Shown one piece after another: positions 7,314-15,992 of a DNA stretch of 43,596 bases. The notes beneath the pieces are model-generated. The model ran no database searches and was not told where the DNA came from. It was given only the letters and a program-made list of their open reading frames with translations. How positions within the stretch are numbered: the first letter of the stretch is position 1; each line of letters opens with the position of its first letter. A program made the translations under genes and the position numbers. Source of the DNA: an uncultured Alistipes sp. (GTDB taxonomy: Bacteria; Bacteroidota; Bacteroidia; Bacteroidales; Rikenellaceae); assembly GCA_945494785.1 (NCBI GenBank), contig CALYVN010000007.1:1-43596 (forward strand). The letters run 5' to 3'.

Positions 7314-8258
7314 ATGTATGCTTGGGGAGACGACAGACGATACAACTCCTATGCCAACCATTTCAGGCGCATGGTCGGGAGCAGGGTGCAGAAGGTGGCT
7401 GTAAATGCCGGCTTCACTTGCCCCAACCGCGACGGCTCTCTATCGACGGGCGGTTGCACTTTCTGCAACAACGGCGCGTTTACACCCTCCTATTGTCAGC
7501 CGCAAAAGAGCATTACCCGACAAATCGACGAGGGCATCGAATTTCATCGCCGCCGTTACCGTTCGGCAGAGCGGTTTTTGGCATATTTCCAATCGTTTTC
7601 CAACACCTACGCTCCGCTCGACCACCTGCGTCGGCTTTACGACGAAGCGTTGTCGCACCCTTTGGTGGCAGGCATAGTCGTCGGCACGCGCCCCGATTGC
7701 GTCGATGAGCCGATGCTCAACTATTTCGCCTCGCTTGCCCGCGACCATTACGTCGCATTGGAGTACGGCATCGAATCGACATTCGACGCCACCTTGCGGG
7801 CTGTCAATCGCGGCCACGATTTCGCTGCGGCACAACGGGCTGTCGCAATGACTGCGGAACGCGGCGTGCATGTGGGCGCACATTTCATACTCGGGCTCCC
7901 CGGCGAGAGCGACGAGATGTTGATGGCACAGACCGAGCGCATCAACGCACTGCCGCTGAATACGGTCAAATTCCACCAATTACAGATTTTCAGGGATACG
8001 CCCATGGCGCACGAATACGACCTCCATCCCGAGCGTTTCCGTTCGTGGAGCATCGGGGAGTATATCGACCTGTTCGTCGAGATATTGCGCCGTCTGCGTC
8101 CCGATTTGGTGGTGGAGCGTTTTGCGAGCGAAGCACCTCCGCGCTACCACTACGCCTGCAATTGGGGTTTGGTACGGAATCAGACGCTGTGGTCGATGCT
8201 CGAAAAAAGATTGTGCGAACTCGATGCTTGGCAAGGCGAAAAATTTGTACATTTGTAG
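7314..8258 (+). CDS. TIGR01212-type radical SAM protein (YhcC-like)
   Basis: This radical SAM protein has 314 residues from ATG 7314; ATG 7305 would add three. Numbering from 7314, the Fe-S cysteines are C36, C48 and C51 in CPNRDGSLSTGGCTFC, the longer-spaced cluster motif of the YhcC/TIGR01212 group rather than CxxxCxxC. The stretch AYFQSFSNTYAP and the motif GTRPDCVDE follow the order seen in YhcC and the Elp3-like fold. HFILGLPGE is another conserved radical SAM stretch. The substrate of this family is not established to my knowledge. The gene is divergent from cdd and followed by yitT after 21 bases. The YitT promoter lies partly within its 3' end. Confidence 0.92.
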   Translation: MYAWGDDRRYNSYANHFRRMVGSRVQKVAVNAGFTCPNRDGSLSTGGCTFCNNGAFTPSYCQPQKSITRQIDEGIEFHRRRYRSAERFLAYFQSFSNTYAPLDHLRRLYDEALSHPLVAGIVVGTRPDCVDEPMLNYFASLARDHYVALEYGIESTFDATLRAVNRGHDFAAAQRAVAMTAERGVHVGAHFILGLPGESDEMLMAQTERINALPLNTVKFHQLQIFRDTPMAHEYDLHPERFRSWSIGEYIDLFVEILRRLRPDLVVERFASEAPPRYHYACNWGLVRNQTLWSMLEKRLCELDAWQGEKFVHL

Positions 8259-8273
8259 CGGATTTTATCTTTA
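8244..8273 (+). promoter_or_regulatory. Probable promoter for the YitT-family gene
   Basis: TTTG (8244-8247), 18 nt, TATCTTTA (8266-8273). The spacing is one short and the last base departs from consensus. The box ends only 6 nt before ATG 8280, which predicts an mRNA with almost no leader. The -33 element lies inside the upstream coding sequence. Confidence 0.5.
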
Positions 8274-8279
8274 CTTTTC

Positions 8280-9185
8280 ATGATACGGATAGGCAAGACG
8301 AGTGTATTCTCGATTTTCAAGGAGTATTTCCTGATGACTTTGGGAATGTGCATCTATGCGTTCGGCTGGATAGGCTGTATTTTGCCGGCGCATTGCGCAG
8401 GTGGCGGAGCGAGCGGATTGTCGCTGCTGATTTACTACCTTACGGGAGGTGCGATTTCGATAGGTATTATGGTGTTGATAATCAATGCCGTGTTGCTGTT
8501 GATAGCGGGCTTCATAGTCGGTTGGAAATTCGGCATCAAAACCATCTTCTGCGTCTTCGTGCTGTCGCTCTCCATGTCGGCTATGCAGGCGATATTCACA
8601 CTGCCCGACGGTACGATAATGGATGTGTTCCGTCTCGACAACCGTCTGTTGTCGTCGATTCTCGGCGGTATCTTTTCGGGTATCGGTGTCGCACTCTGCT
8701 TCATGCAGGGCGGCTCGACGGGCGGCACGGATATAGTCGCCATGATAATCAACAAATATCGCACGGTCGCTTACGGCAAAATCGTCCGCATGTCCGACTC
8801 GTTCATCATTGCATCGGCTCTGTTCACTCCGCAGGTCGGCATCGACGGTGTCATCTACGGATTCGTCATGGTCGCCGTATTCAGTTATACGGTCGATATG
8901 ATTATGGCGGGTAACCAGCAATCGAGCCAGATTTTCATCATCTGCAAGGATTATGTCGCCATGGCCGATGCGATGAACAGCGTGGCTCATCGCGGAGCAA
9001 CGGTCATCGATGCGGTCGGCTGGTACTCCAAAAACAAGGTCAATATCGTTATGGTCGTCTGCCGCAAACGCGAGATGCACTCGTTGATGAAGGTGGTCAA
9101 GAGTGTCGATCCCGACGCATTCATCACTGCGGGGTCGGTTATGGGTGTCTATGGCGAGGGTTTCGATGCGCTGAACAAATTGTAG
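8280..9185 (+). CDS. YitT-family membrane protein (DUF161/DUF2179)
   Basis: This 301-residue inner-membrane protein has about five to six hydrophobic segments in residues 15-215, including GLSLLIYYLTGGAISIGIMV, and the family hallmark GGSTGGTDIVAMIINKY (about 145-161). The soluble C-terminal DUF2179 domain (about 220-300) has an ACT/PII-like fold. The family is widespread in Firmicutes and Bacteroidota; transport has been suggested but no substrate is established. It lies 21 bases after the radical SAM gene and may be co-transcribed as well as using its own close promoter. A strong terminator follows at 9266-9294. Confidence 0.9.
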   Translation: MIRIGKTSVFSIFKEYFLMTLGMCIYAFGWIGCILPAHCAGGGASGLSLLIYYLTGGAISIGIMVLIINAVLLLIAGFIVGWKFGIKTIFCVFVLSLSMSAMQAIFTLPDGTIMDVFRLDNRLLSSILGGIFSGIGVALCFMQGGSTGGTDIVAMIINKYRTVAYGKIVRMSDSFIIASALFTPQVGIDGVIYGFVMVAVFSYTVDMIMAGNQQSSQIFIICKDYVAMADAMNSVAHRGATVIDAVGWYSKNKVNIVMVVCRKREMHSLMKVVKSVDPDAFITAGSVMGVYGEGFDALNKL

Positions 9186-9190
9186 CGTTC

Positions 9191-9246
9191 GGTGTGTAAC
9201 AATTGCAAACTGTCGCGTTATTTTCGAACAGAGGGCGCAGTCATTT
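9191..9246 (+). repeat. Partial copy of the dispersed intergenic repeat
   Basis: This 56-nt stretch aligns with 30740-30794 at about 46 of 56 positions with one gap; both contain AATTGCAAACTG, GCGTTAT, TCGAA and GGGCGCAGTCATTT. It lacks the right half of the longer element at 30740-30858, so it is a truncated or solo arm. It lies just after the yitT stop codon and before that gene's terminator, so it would be within the yitT 3' UTR. Confidence 0.7.
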
Positions 9247-9265
9247 ATAATAGGCTATAAACAAC

Positions 9266-9294
9266 ACGGGGAGCAAACGCTCCCCGTATTTTTT
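9266..9294 (+). terminator. Intrinsic terminator after yitT
   Basis: The perfect 9-bp stem ACGGGGAGC (9266-9274) / GCTCCCCGT (9279-9287) with loop AAAC is followed by ATTTTTT. Confidence 0.92.
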
Positions 9295-9309
9295 GCCCCC
9301 GTAACCATT

Positions 9310-9606
9310 TTAATATACCCAAGAGAAATCCTCGATATAGAGGACTGACGAGGTGCTGCCGGTCATGTAGTCGCCGTTGCCTTTACATCGTCGCCCGAGC
9401 GCAGCCGTACATCGTATGTTCCGCCCGACCAAACGCCCGTACCTGCAACGGCTTCCAAATAACGCAGTCTTTTGCCGTCGGCCGGCACGGTATTGTATTC
9501 TGGCTCCATGCCGATACGGTGTTGCTCGTGTAATAGAGTTTTCCTGCCTCCAAGGCTTTGCCCGTACGGTCGGCAACATTTGATAGTCGGTTTTTTACAA
9601 CGAAAG
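9310..9606 (-). pseudogene. Frameshifted 3' remnant of an exported/lipoprotein gene
   Basis: No single frame is convincing, but three successive minus-strand frames join into protein-like sequence: first NRLSNVADRTGKALEAGKL then YYTSNTVSAWSQ; then NTVPADGKRLRYLEAV and WSGGTYDVRLRSGDDVK; finally GNGDYMTGSTSS and VLYIEDFSWVY before TAA at 9310. This needs two frameshifts, near 9495 and near 9375. The ending (small and polar residues, then LYIEDFSWVY) resembles the C-terminus of Bacteroidales surface lipoproteins of the carbohydrate-related PCMD/DUF4493 type; that family call is a weak inference. There is no N-terminal part or signal peptide, so it is a decayed fragment and not just a sequencing error. 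Confidence 0.55.
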
Positions 9607-9663
9607 CCTTTCGGGGGTGTGCGATTATGCGGCGCAGTATATGAAAAATTCGCAAATTATGCC

Positions 9664-9671
9664 TACCTTTA
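9664..9671 (+). promoter_or_regulatory. Possible -7 box (TACCTTTA) for priA
   Basis: TACCTTTA ends 6 nt before the priA ATG. There is no clear TTTG at the -33 distance. If used, the priA mRNA would be leaderless or nearly so. Confidence 0.4.
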
Positions 9672-9677
9672 CGGTCG

Positions 9678-11891
9678 ATGAATCGCTATGCCGACATACT
9701 GCTGCCGCTTGCGCAACCGCTCTATACCTTTGCACTCTCTGCCGAAGTGCAACCTGCTCTCGGCTCGGCTGTTGCCGTGCAGTTCGGAGCGCGCAGCGTA
9801 TATACGGGCATAGTGTGGCGATTGCACGACGAGCCGCCTGTGCGCGGTCGGGTGAAGAGCGTGCTGCGGGTGGTGTACGACCGCCCGATTCTGCACCCCG
9901 TGCAGATGCGGTTTTGGGAGTGGATTGCCGACTATTATATGTGTACGCTCGGCGAAGTGATGCGCATGGCGTTGCCTGCTGAGATAAAACCCCACTCTGC
10001 CAATGCCGACGAATTTGTCGCATATACCCCGCGTTGCGAGAAGGTGCTTGCGCTCGACGAAGCCGCTCTCGATGCCGACGTGTTGTCGCGCATGCAGCGT
10101 CGCGCACCCAAACGCTATGCCCTTGTCGCTGCATTGCAACAAGCGGGCGGCGTTGTGTTGCGACGCGAGGCGAAGGCAGATGCCGCCGTTATCCGCCACC
10201 TTGCCGATGAGGGCATCATCTCGGTCATCGAGCGCGAAATCGTGCCGGAGAGTGTCGCCGATACGGTTGCTTTGCCGACCCTTTCGCCGGCACAGTCGCA
10301 GACCCTCGAACAGATACGCTCGGCATTCGACGAGCGCGATACGGTACTGTTGCACGGCGTAACTTCGTCGGGCAAGACGGAAATCTATATGCACCTGATT
10401 GCGCAAACCCTTGCTGTCGGCAGGGATGTACTCTACCTCGTTCCCGAGATTTCGGCAACCTCCCAACTCGTCGAACGGCTGCGCAGGGCATTCGGCGGGC
10501 GCGTTATCCCTTGCCATTCGCGCCTTACTCCCGCACGCCGTACCGGTGCATACATGCGCCTTTTGCATTCGGAAGGGGGCAATTTGGTCGTCGGTACCCG
10601 TTCGGCGGTATTCATGCCGTTCGAACATTTGGGCTTGGTCGTCGTGGACGAGGAACACGACGGCGGTTACAAGCAGAGCGAACCTGCTCCGCGTTACAAC
10701 GGTCGGGATGCAGCGGTGATGCTGGCAGCCATGCTCGGTGCAAAAAGTCTGCTTGGCAGTGCAACGCCGTCGATAGAGAGTTATGCTAATTCGCTTTCGG
10801 GCAAGTATGCACGCATTACGCTCGACGAGCGGTATGGAGGTACGCTTCCGCCCAAAATCATCATCTCCGATACTCTGCGTGCCGTCAAACGGGGCGAACG
10901 CAAATACCGTTTCAACAAAATCCTGCTCGACAAAATCACCGAGCGTTTGTCGCGGGGCGAACAGGTGATGCTGTTTCAGAACCGACTCGGCTATTCGTCG
11001 TTCGTCGAGTGTTCCGAGTGCGGTTGGACGGCACGCTGTCCGCACTGCAACGTGTCGCTTGCCGAACACCGCTCCTCGCATACGTTGCGTTGCCGCTATT
11101 GCGGTTATTCGATGCCTTTGCCCGAGCGTTGTCCCGCATGTTCGGGCAGAGTGGAGTCGATGGGCTTCGGTACGGAGCGTGTCGAAAACGATATTTCCGA
11201 ACTCTTTCCGCAGGCATCGGTTTTGCGGCTGGATGGCGATACGCTCGTCTCCGATGCAGCCTGCAACCGCATTCTCTCTGCCTTTGCCCGCCATGAAGCG
11301 GATATTCTGGTCGGAACGCAGATTATTGCCAAAGGCCTCGATTTTGACAATGTAACCCTTGTGGGCATCCTCAATGCCGACAACCTGCTCAACACCTCCG
11401 ATTTCCGTGCGGGCGAAAGGGCTTGGCAACTGATTATGCAGGTGGCGGGTCGTTGCGGACGGCGCAATACGGAGGGCGAAGTGGTCGTACAGACCGCCGA
11501 GCCTTCGCATCCCGTTTTCGGATGGATTGCCGACGGCCGATACGACGCCATGGCTTCGGCTCTGCTTGCCGAGCGGCAAATGTTCTCCTATCCGCCCTAT
11601 ACCCGTCTGTTGCGAATCATCGTGCGCGGCGCTTCGACCGATGCCCTTGCCGTAACGGTCGGTGCGCTCGGAGAGAGATTGCGCAACCGCTTCGGCTCAC
11701 GGGTATTCGGTCCCGTTGCTCCGATAATCGACAAGGTGCGCGGCGAATACCTCATGGAGATTCTGCTCAAAATCGAGGTCTCTGCCTCGTTTGCCCGTGC
11801 AAGGTCGATTGTGCGCGACGAGATTGCAGAGGTGCGCCATCTGCGCGAATCACGCAACATAACGATTATTTGCGATGTCGATGTTCAGTAA
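9678..11891 (+). CDS. priA: Primosomal protein N' (replication restart helicase PriA)
   Basis: This 737-residue 3'-5' DNA helicase reloads the replisome at stalled forks. In order: an N-terminal 3'-OH/DNA-binding domain (about 1-110), a winged-helix segment, the DEAH-like helicase core with Walker A GVTSSGKTE (about 226-234) and DEEH in VVVDEEHDGGYKQ (about 319-331), and the two-zinc domain with eight cysteines within CSECGWTARCPHCN and CRYCGY...CPACSG (about 443-485). The C-terminal helicase lobe contains VGTQIIAKGLDF. Length is normal. The 3' end overlaps comF by 17 bases, so the two are translationally coupled. The replicative helicase DnaB, which PriA helps load, is encoded just downstream. 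Confidence 0.97.
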   Translation: MNRYADILLPLAQPLYTFALSAEVQPALGSAVAVQFGARSVYTGIVWRLHDEPPVRGRVKSVLRVVYDRPILHPVQMRFWEWIADYYMCTLGEVMRMALPAEIKPHSANADEFVAYTPRCEKVLALDEAALDADVLSRMQRRAPKRYALVAALQQAGGVVLRREAKADAAVIRHLADEGIISVIEREIVPESVADTVALPTLSPAQSQTLEQIRSAFDERDTVLLHGVTSSGKTEIYMHLIAQTLAVGRDVLYLVPEISATSQLVERLRRAFGGRVIPCHSRLTPARRTGAYMRLLHSEGGNLVVGTRSAVFMPFEHLGLVVVDEEHDGGYKQSEPAPRYNGRDAAVMLAAMLGAKSLLGSATPSIESYANSLSGKYARITLDERYGGTLPPKIIISDTLRAVKRGERKYRFNKILLDKITERLSRGEQVMLFQNRLGYSSFVECSECGWTARCPHCNVSLAEHRSSHTLRCRYCGYSMPLPERCPACSGRVESMGFGTERVENDISELFPQASVLRLDGDTLVSDAACNRILSAFARHEADILVGTQIIAKGLDFDNVTLVGILNADNLLNTSDFRAGERAWQLIMQVAGRCGRRNTEGEVVVQTAEPSHPVFGWIADGRYDAMASALLAERQMFSYPPYTRLLRIIVRGASTDALAVTVGALGERLRNRFGSRVFGPVAPIIDKVRGEYLMEILLKIEVSASFARARSIVRDEIAEVRHLRESRNITIICDVDVQ

Positions 11892-12618
11892 ATTGGGCGA
11901 TGTGTTGTCGCAGGCGATTTCGGATGTGGCATCGTTGATTGTACCGCCCTATTGCCCCATCTGCAGAAGCCGTTTGAAGGATGGCGAATACTTCGTCTGC
12001 ACCGCCTGCCGCTATACCATTCCGCTCACGGGATTCTGTCATGAGGCAGACAATCCGATGTGGCGCAGGTTTTGGGGCTTGGTGCCGATAGAGCATGCTG
12101 CGGCACTGTTTTGGTATATCGAGGGGAGCGAATGGCGCAAGGTTGTCCATAAATTCAAATACGAAGGCCATTGGATTTATGCGTGGAAATTCGGGCGTTG
12201 GCTCGGTGCCGAACTTGCCGCAGGAGGGTTGTTCAAGGATGTCGATGTGGTCGTTTTCGTGCCGCTGCATTGGATAAAGCGGTTGAGACGCACCTACGAC
12301 CAAGCGGAGTATATCGCACGCGGAGTGGCTCGCGAACTCGGTGTCAAATGCGATTACAACAGCGTGCGGCGATTGAAAAACAACCCGAGCCAAACCCAAC
12401 AGCATCGCGAGGAGCGTTGGAACAATGTCGCCGGCATCTTCGCCGTCAGCCGACCGAAACGATTGCGCGGCAAACACATCCTGCTCGTGGACGATGTCTT
12501 TACGACGGGTTCGACCATAATTTCGTGCGCCGAATCTATTTTGGCTGCCTGCGAGGGCGATGTGCGCATAAGCGTCGCTACGGTTGCCGTTTCGCATAAG
12601 GAGTTGGGCGAAGATTAA
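11875..12618 (+). CDS. comF: ComF-family phosphoribosyltransferase-like protein
   Basis: A 247-residue ComF/GntX-type protein. The N-terminal zinc-finger-like part has CPICRSRLKDGEYFVCTACR (27-46), and the C-terminal type I phosphoribosyltransferase fold has the PRPP loop HILLVDDVFTTGSTI (about 201-215). The family is needed for DNA uptake in naturally competent bacteria, where ComF interacts with PriA and other DNA-handling proteins; its catalytic activity is unproven. The 17-base overlap with priA fits that functional link. The start may be 11875 (MSMF) or 11881 (MF). A ComM homologue is encoded two genes downstream, so part of a DNA-uptake processing set is here, but no uptake machinery is visible. 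Confidence 0.92.
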   Translation: MSMFSKLGDVLSQAISDVASLIVPPYCPICRSRLKDGEYFVCTACRYTIPLTGFCHEADNPMWRRFWGLVPIEHAAALFWYIEGSEWRKVVHKFKYEGHWIYAWKFGRWLGAELAAGGLFKDVDVVVFVPLHWIKRLRRTYDQAEYIARGVARELGVKCDYNSVRRLKNNPSQTQQHREERWNNVAGIFAVSRPKRLRGKHILLVDDVFTTGSTIISCAESILAACEGDVRISVATVAVSHKELGED

Positions 12619-12710
12619 GACCTGCGGCGGCGAATCGCGGTGTGCGGTGCGCACGGCAACGCCGATTACAAAAAACCGTCCCGACTCCGTTCGATAATCG
12701 TTAAATTTAC

Positions 12711-12718
12711 TACCTTTG
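12711..12718 (+). promoter_or_regulatory. -7 box (TACCTTTG) for dnaB
   Basis: An exact TAnnTTTG box 24 nt before the dnaB ATG in the comF-dnaB gap. No convincing TTTG is found 19-21 nt upstream. The predicted leader is about 20 nt. Confidence 0.5.
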
Positions 12719-12742
12719 CTTCTTGAAAAACATATCGACAGC

Positions 12743-14293
12743 ATGACAAAGAATTTCAAACCATCGACCAACAATAAAGAGGCTTACGATGTACTTGTTC
12801 CCGATGCAGCGGGCAACGTTCCGCCTGCCGCCGTCGAACTCGAAGAGGCGGTGTTGGGTGCGCTGATGCTCGAACCCGATTCGATTACCACGGTGCAGGA
12901 GTATCTGACCGAATCGTCATTCTATACGGAGGGACACCGACTGCTCTATCGTGCCATAGACGAATTGGCACAGGCCCGCAAGCCTACCGACCTCTATACG
13001 GTCATCGAGCGGCTCAAATCGAAGCACGAACTGACCAAAGTCGGTGGAGCCTCGTATCTCGTGCAACTGACCCAGCGGGTAGGCTCGGCTGCCAATGTCG
13101 AGTTCCACTCGCGCATCATCGCCCAAAAATATATTCAGCGCGAGTTGATTCGTTCCGCAATCGAGATTCAGAAACGGTCGTACGACAATGCTGTCGATGT
13201 TACCGACCTTATCGGGTATGCCGAATCCGAGATTCTGAAAATCACCGAAGGCCACGTCAAGCGTTCGGTGCAGAGTGCGTCGGATATTTTGCGTCGTACC
13301 ATGCTGCAAATCGAAGAGGCGGGCAAAAACGATTCGAAATACAGCGGTGTCCGTTCGGGATTTACGGCTCTGGACAACATTACGCTCGGTTGGCAGCCTT
13401 CGGACCTCATCATAGTTGCAGCCCGTCCGTCGATGGGTAAGACTGCTTTCGTGTTGTCGATGGCACGCAACATGTCGGTAGTGTTCGAGACACCCGTGGC
13501 ATTCTTCTCGCTCGAAATGTCTGCCACGCAGTTGATGACACGTCTTATCGTTGCCGAAACGGGATTGACGGGTACGCAAATCCGCAGCGGCAAACTCTCG
13601 CCCGAGGAGTGGAAATTGCTGGAAACGCGCGTAAAACCGCTCGGCATGGCTCCGCTCTATATCGACGATACTCCCGCTTTGTCCATTTTCGAGTTCCGCT
13701 CCAAAGCACGCCGGCTCTATTCGCACAGCGGCATCAAACTGATAATCATCGATTACCTCCAACTTATGACAGGCGGTGCGCAGGACAACAAGGGCAACCG
13801 CGAGCAGGAGGTGGCATTCATCTCGCGCACGCTTAAAGCGATTGCCAAAGAGTTGAACGTGCCGATTATCGCCCTTTCGCAGTTGAACCGTACCACCGAA
13901 TCGCGAGGCGGCTCCAAACGTCCGCAGTTGAGCGATTTGCGCGAGTCGGGAGCAATCGAGCAGGATGCCGACATCGTGGCATTCATACATCGCCCCGAAT
14001 ACTACGGTTTTACGGAGACAGAGGATAGATTGTCGACGGCGGGATTGGCTGAAATAATTTTGGCAAAGCACCGCAACGGCGCAGTAACCGACGTGCGACT
14101 GAAATTCCTCAAAGACCAAGCGCAGTTTACCGATTACGACGACATGGGCGCGACATCGGGTGGCGGCGAGCAATACGACAACTTCGAATCGGGTGCCGAT
14201 TTTGCTCCGCACTCATCGCAATCGGCATTGCACTCTGTTGCGCCGACCGAATTCAATGTTCCGGGTCCTGTCAAGAGCGAAGAGCCTTTTTAG
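12743..14293 (+). CDS. dnaB: Replicative DNA helicase
   Basis: This 516-residue hexameric 5'-3' helicase unwinds DNA at the fork. The N-terminal primase-interacting domain (about 25-130) begins at AAVELEEAVLGALML. The RecA-like domain has Walker A ARPSMGKTAF (about 222-231), Walker B LIIIDYLQLM (about 330-339), and the later SQLNRTTESR and LRESGAIEQDADIV motifs. I chose ATG 12743 (MTKNFKPSTNN) rather than the earlier in-frame non-ATG codon at 12716, because 12716 overlaps the -7 box. The polar C-terminal tail (about 465-516) is usual for Bacteroidota. No intein is present. comM starts 6 bases after its stop. Confidence 0.97.
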   Translation: MTKNFKPSTNNKEAYDVLVPDAAGNVPPAAVELEEAVLGALMLEPDSITTVQEYLTESSFYTEGHRLLYRAIDELAQARKPTDLYTVIERLKSKHELTKVGGASYLVQLTQRVGSAANVEFHSRIIAQKYIQRELIRSAIEIQKRSYDNAVDVTDLIGYAESEILKITEGHVKRSVQSASDILRRTMLQIEEAGKNDSKYSGVRSGFTALDNITLGWQPSDLIIVAARPSMGKTAFVLSMARNMSVVFETPVAFFSLEMSATQLMTRLIVAETGLTGTQIRSGKLSPEEWKLLETRVKPLGMAPLYIDDTPALSIFEFRSKARRLYSHSGIKLIIIDYLQLMTGGAQDNKGNREQEVAFISRTLKAIAKELNVPIIALSQLNRTTESRGGSKRPQLSDLRESGAIEQDADIVAFIHRPEYYGFTETEDRLSTAGLAEIILAKHRNGAVTDVRLKFLKDQAQFTDYDDMGATSGGGEQYDNFESGADFAPHSSQSALHSVAPTEFNVPGPVKSEEPF

Positions 14294-14299
14294 CAGAGT

Positions 14300-15841
14300 A
14301 TGTTCGTAAAGTGTTTCGCGGGAGCGATTGTCGGAATCAGGGCTGTCGCCGTTACGGTCGAGGTCAATGTTGCGGGCGGAGGAATAGGGTTGTTCCTCGT
14401 CGGTCTGCCCGATAATGCCGTAAAGGAGAGCGAACAGCGCATTCGTGCAGCCTTCGAGAACTCGTCGCGCAGAATGACGGGCAAAAAGGTGGTGGTCAAT
14501 CTCGCACCTGCCGATCTGCGCAAAGAGGGCTCGGGCTTCGATTTGCCCATTGCCGTCGGCATCCTTGCCGCAACCGAACAGGTTGCGGGCGACAAGTTGG
14601 CAGATACGATGTTCGTCGGCGAATTGTCGTTGGACGGCGGGGTCAAATCGGCTCGCGGCGTATTGCCGTTGGCCGTCATGGCGAAGGAGCAGGGTCTGGC
14701 ACGCATAGTGGTATCTGCCGACAATGCCGCCGAAGCGGCTGTCGTGGGCGGTATCGAGATAATTCCCGTACATACGCTCGGCGAGGTAGTCGATTTTCTG
14801 AACGGCGAACTGACTATCTCCCCTGCCGCTGCACCGCAGTTCGATGCGGTCGATGAATTGCAGGCGGGACGCTATGCCGAAGATTTTGCCGATGTCAAGG
14901 GTCAGGCGCATGTGAAGAGGGCTTTGGAGATAGCGGCTGCGGGTGGCCACAACGTATTGATGATAGGAGCCCCCGGTTCAGGCAAAACGATGCTTGCCCG
15001 TCGTCTGCCCACCATATTGCCGCCGATGACGCTCGAAGAGGCGGTCGAATGTACGAAAATCCATTCGGTGGCAGGCAAACTCGGCGAACATGTCGGACTT
15101 CTCACGCATCGTCCGTTCCGTTCGCCTCACCATCTCACCTCGCAGGTGGCTTTGGTCGGTGGCGGTCAGTCGCCGCAACCGGGCGAGGTCAGTTTGGCGC
15201 ATAACGGCGTACTCTTTTTGGACGAACTGCCCGAATTCGGCCGCAATGTACTCGAAGTGTTGCGCCAACCGTTGGAAGACAAGACCATTACCGTTTCGCG
15301 AGCCAAATACAGCGTCGAATACCCTGCCAACTTTACTTTGGTGGCGGCGATGAACCCGTGTCCGTGCGGTTACTACAACCACCCGACCAAAGAGTGTACC
15401 TGCGCTCCGTCATCCATCCACCGCTATTTTTCGCGCATCTCGGGTCCGCTTCTCGACCGTATCGACATGCACATCGAGGTAACACCCGTCGGTATAGCCG
15501 ACATCTCGTCGGAGCGCAAGGAGGAGACGAGTGCGCAAATCCGCGAGCGGGTGATTCGCGCCCGAGCCATCCAGTTGCAACGCTTTGCGGGTCTCGGCAT
15601 CCACTCCAACGCCATGATGAACGGCAGCATGTTGCGCGATTTCTGCCGCATGGACTCCTCGACACGCGCACTGCTCGAACGCGCCATGGAACGACTGCAT
15701 CTGTCGGCGCGTGCCTACGACCGCATCATCAAGGTCGCCCGCACAATCGCCGACATCGAAGGTGCAACCGACATCGGCTCTGCCCATATCGCCGAGGCGA
15801 TAAACTATCGTACCCTCGACCGCGACAATTGGGGCAGATAG
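14300..15841 (+). CDS. comM: YifB/ComM Mg-chelatase-like AAA+ ATPase
   Basis: A 513-residue AAA+ protein. The N-terminal Lon-protease-like domain (about 1-170) lacks an evident protease function. The Mg-chelatase-type AAA module has Walker A GAPGSGKTMLARRLP (about 222-236) and Walker B GVLFLDELPEF (about 302-312). A cysteine group CPCGYYNHPTKECTC (about 353-367) follows, and a C-terminal lid domain ends the protein. In transformable bacteria ComM is a branch-migration helicase that extends heteroduplex during DNA integration, but the gene is also widespread in bacteria not known to be competent. It sits 6 bases after dnaB and is probably co-transcribed. Confidence 0.95.
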   Translation: MFVKCFAGAIVGIRAVAVTVEVNVAGGGIGLFLVGLPDNAVKESEQRIRAAFENSSRRMTGKKVVVNLAPADLRKEGSGFDLPIAVGILAATEQVAGDKLADTMFVGELSLDGGVKSARGVLPLAVMAKEQGLARIVVSADNAAEAAVVGGIEIIPVHTLGEVVDFLNGELTISPAAAPQFDAVDELQAGRYAEDFADVKGQAHVKRALEIAAAGGHNVLMIGAPGSGKTMLARRLPTILPPMTLEEAVECTKIHSVAGKLGEHVGLLTHRPFRSPHHLTSQVALVGGGQSPQPGEVSLAHNGVLFLDELPEFGRNVLEVLRQPLEDKTITVSRAKYSVEYPANFTLVAAMNPCPCGYYNHPTKECTCAPSSIHRYFSRISGPLLDRIDMHIEVTPVGIADISSERKEETSAQIRERVIRARAIQLQRFAGLGIHSNAMMNGSMLRDFCRMDSSTRALLERAMERLHLSARAYDRIIKVARTIADIEGATDIGSAHIAEAINYRTLDRDNWGR

Positions 15842-15934
15842 CCGACAGGCCGGCACAACTCGGGGTGAATACGGAGCGGCAAAAACCAACACATCCCTGT
15901 CTTTGCTTTGCCGAAACAAATGCCCTCTTATCTT

Positions 15935-15965
15935 TTTGCTATAAGCAAAAAAATCTGTATTTTTG
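15935..15965 (+). promoter_or_regulatory. Bacteroidota promoter for the murG-murC-fts operon
   Basis: TTTG (15935-15938), 19 nt, TATTTTTG (15958-15965): exact consensus. The start would be near 15970, giving a leader of about 20 nt before murG. This separates the division cluster from comM. Confidence 0.8.
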
Positions 15966-15992
15966 CGGTTAATTCGGATAATAACATTTGAC

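Noticed and set aside
10783..11578. Long antisense frames across priA that looked like a separate minus-strand gene
   Set aside because: priA is intact in sense with all motifs, including eight zinc cysteines; the antisense frame has no homology that I recognise.
11875..15841. ComF and ComM as proof of natural competence
   Set aside because: Both are widespread in non-competent bacteria, and no DNA-uptake gene (comEA, comEC or pilus) is present in the window.
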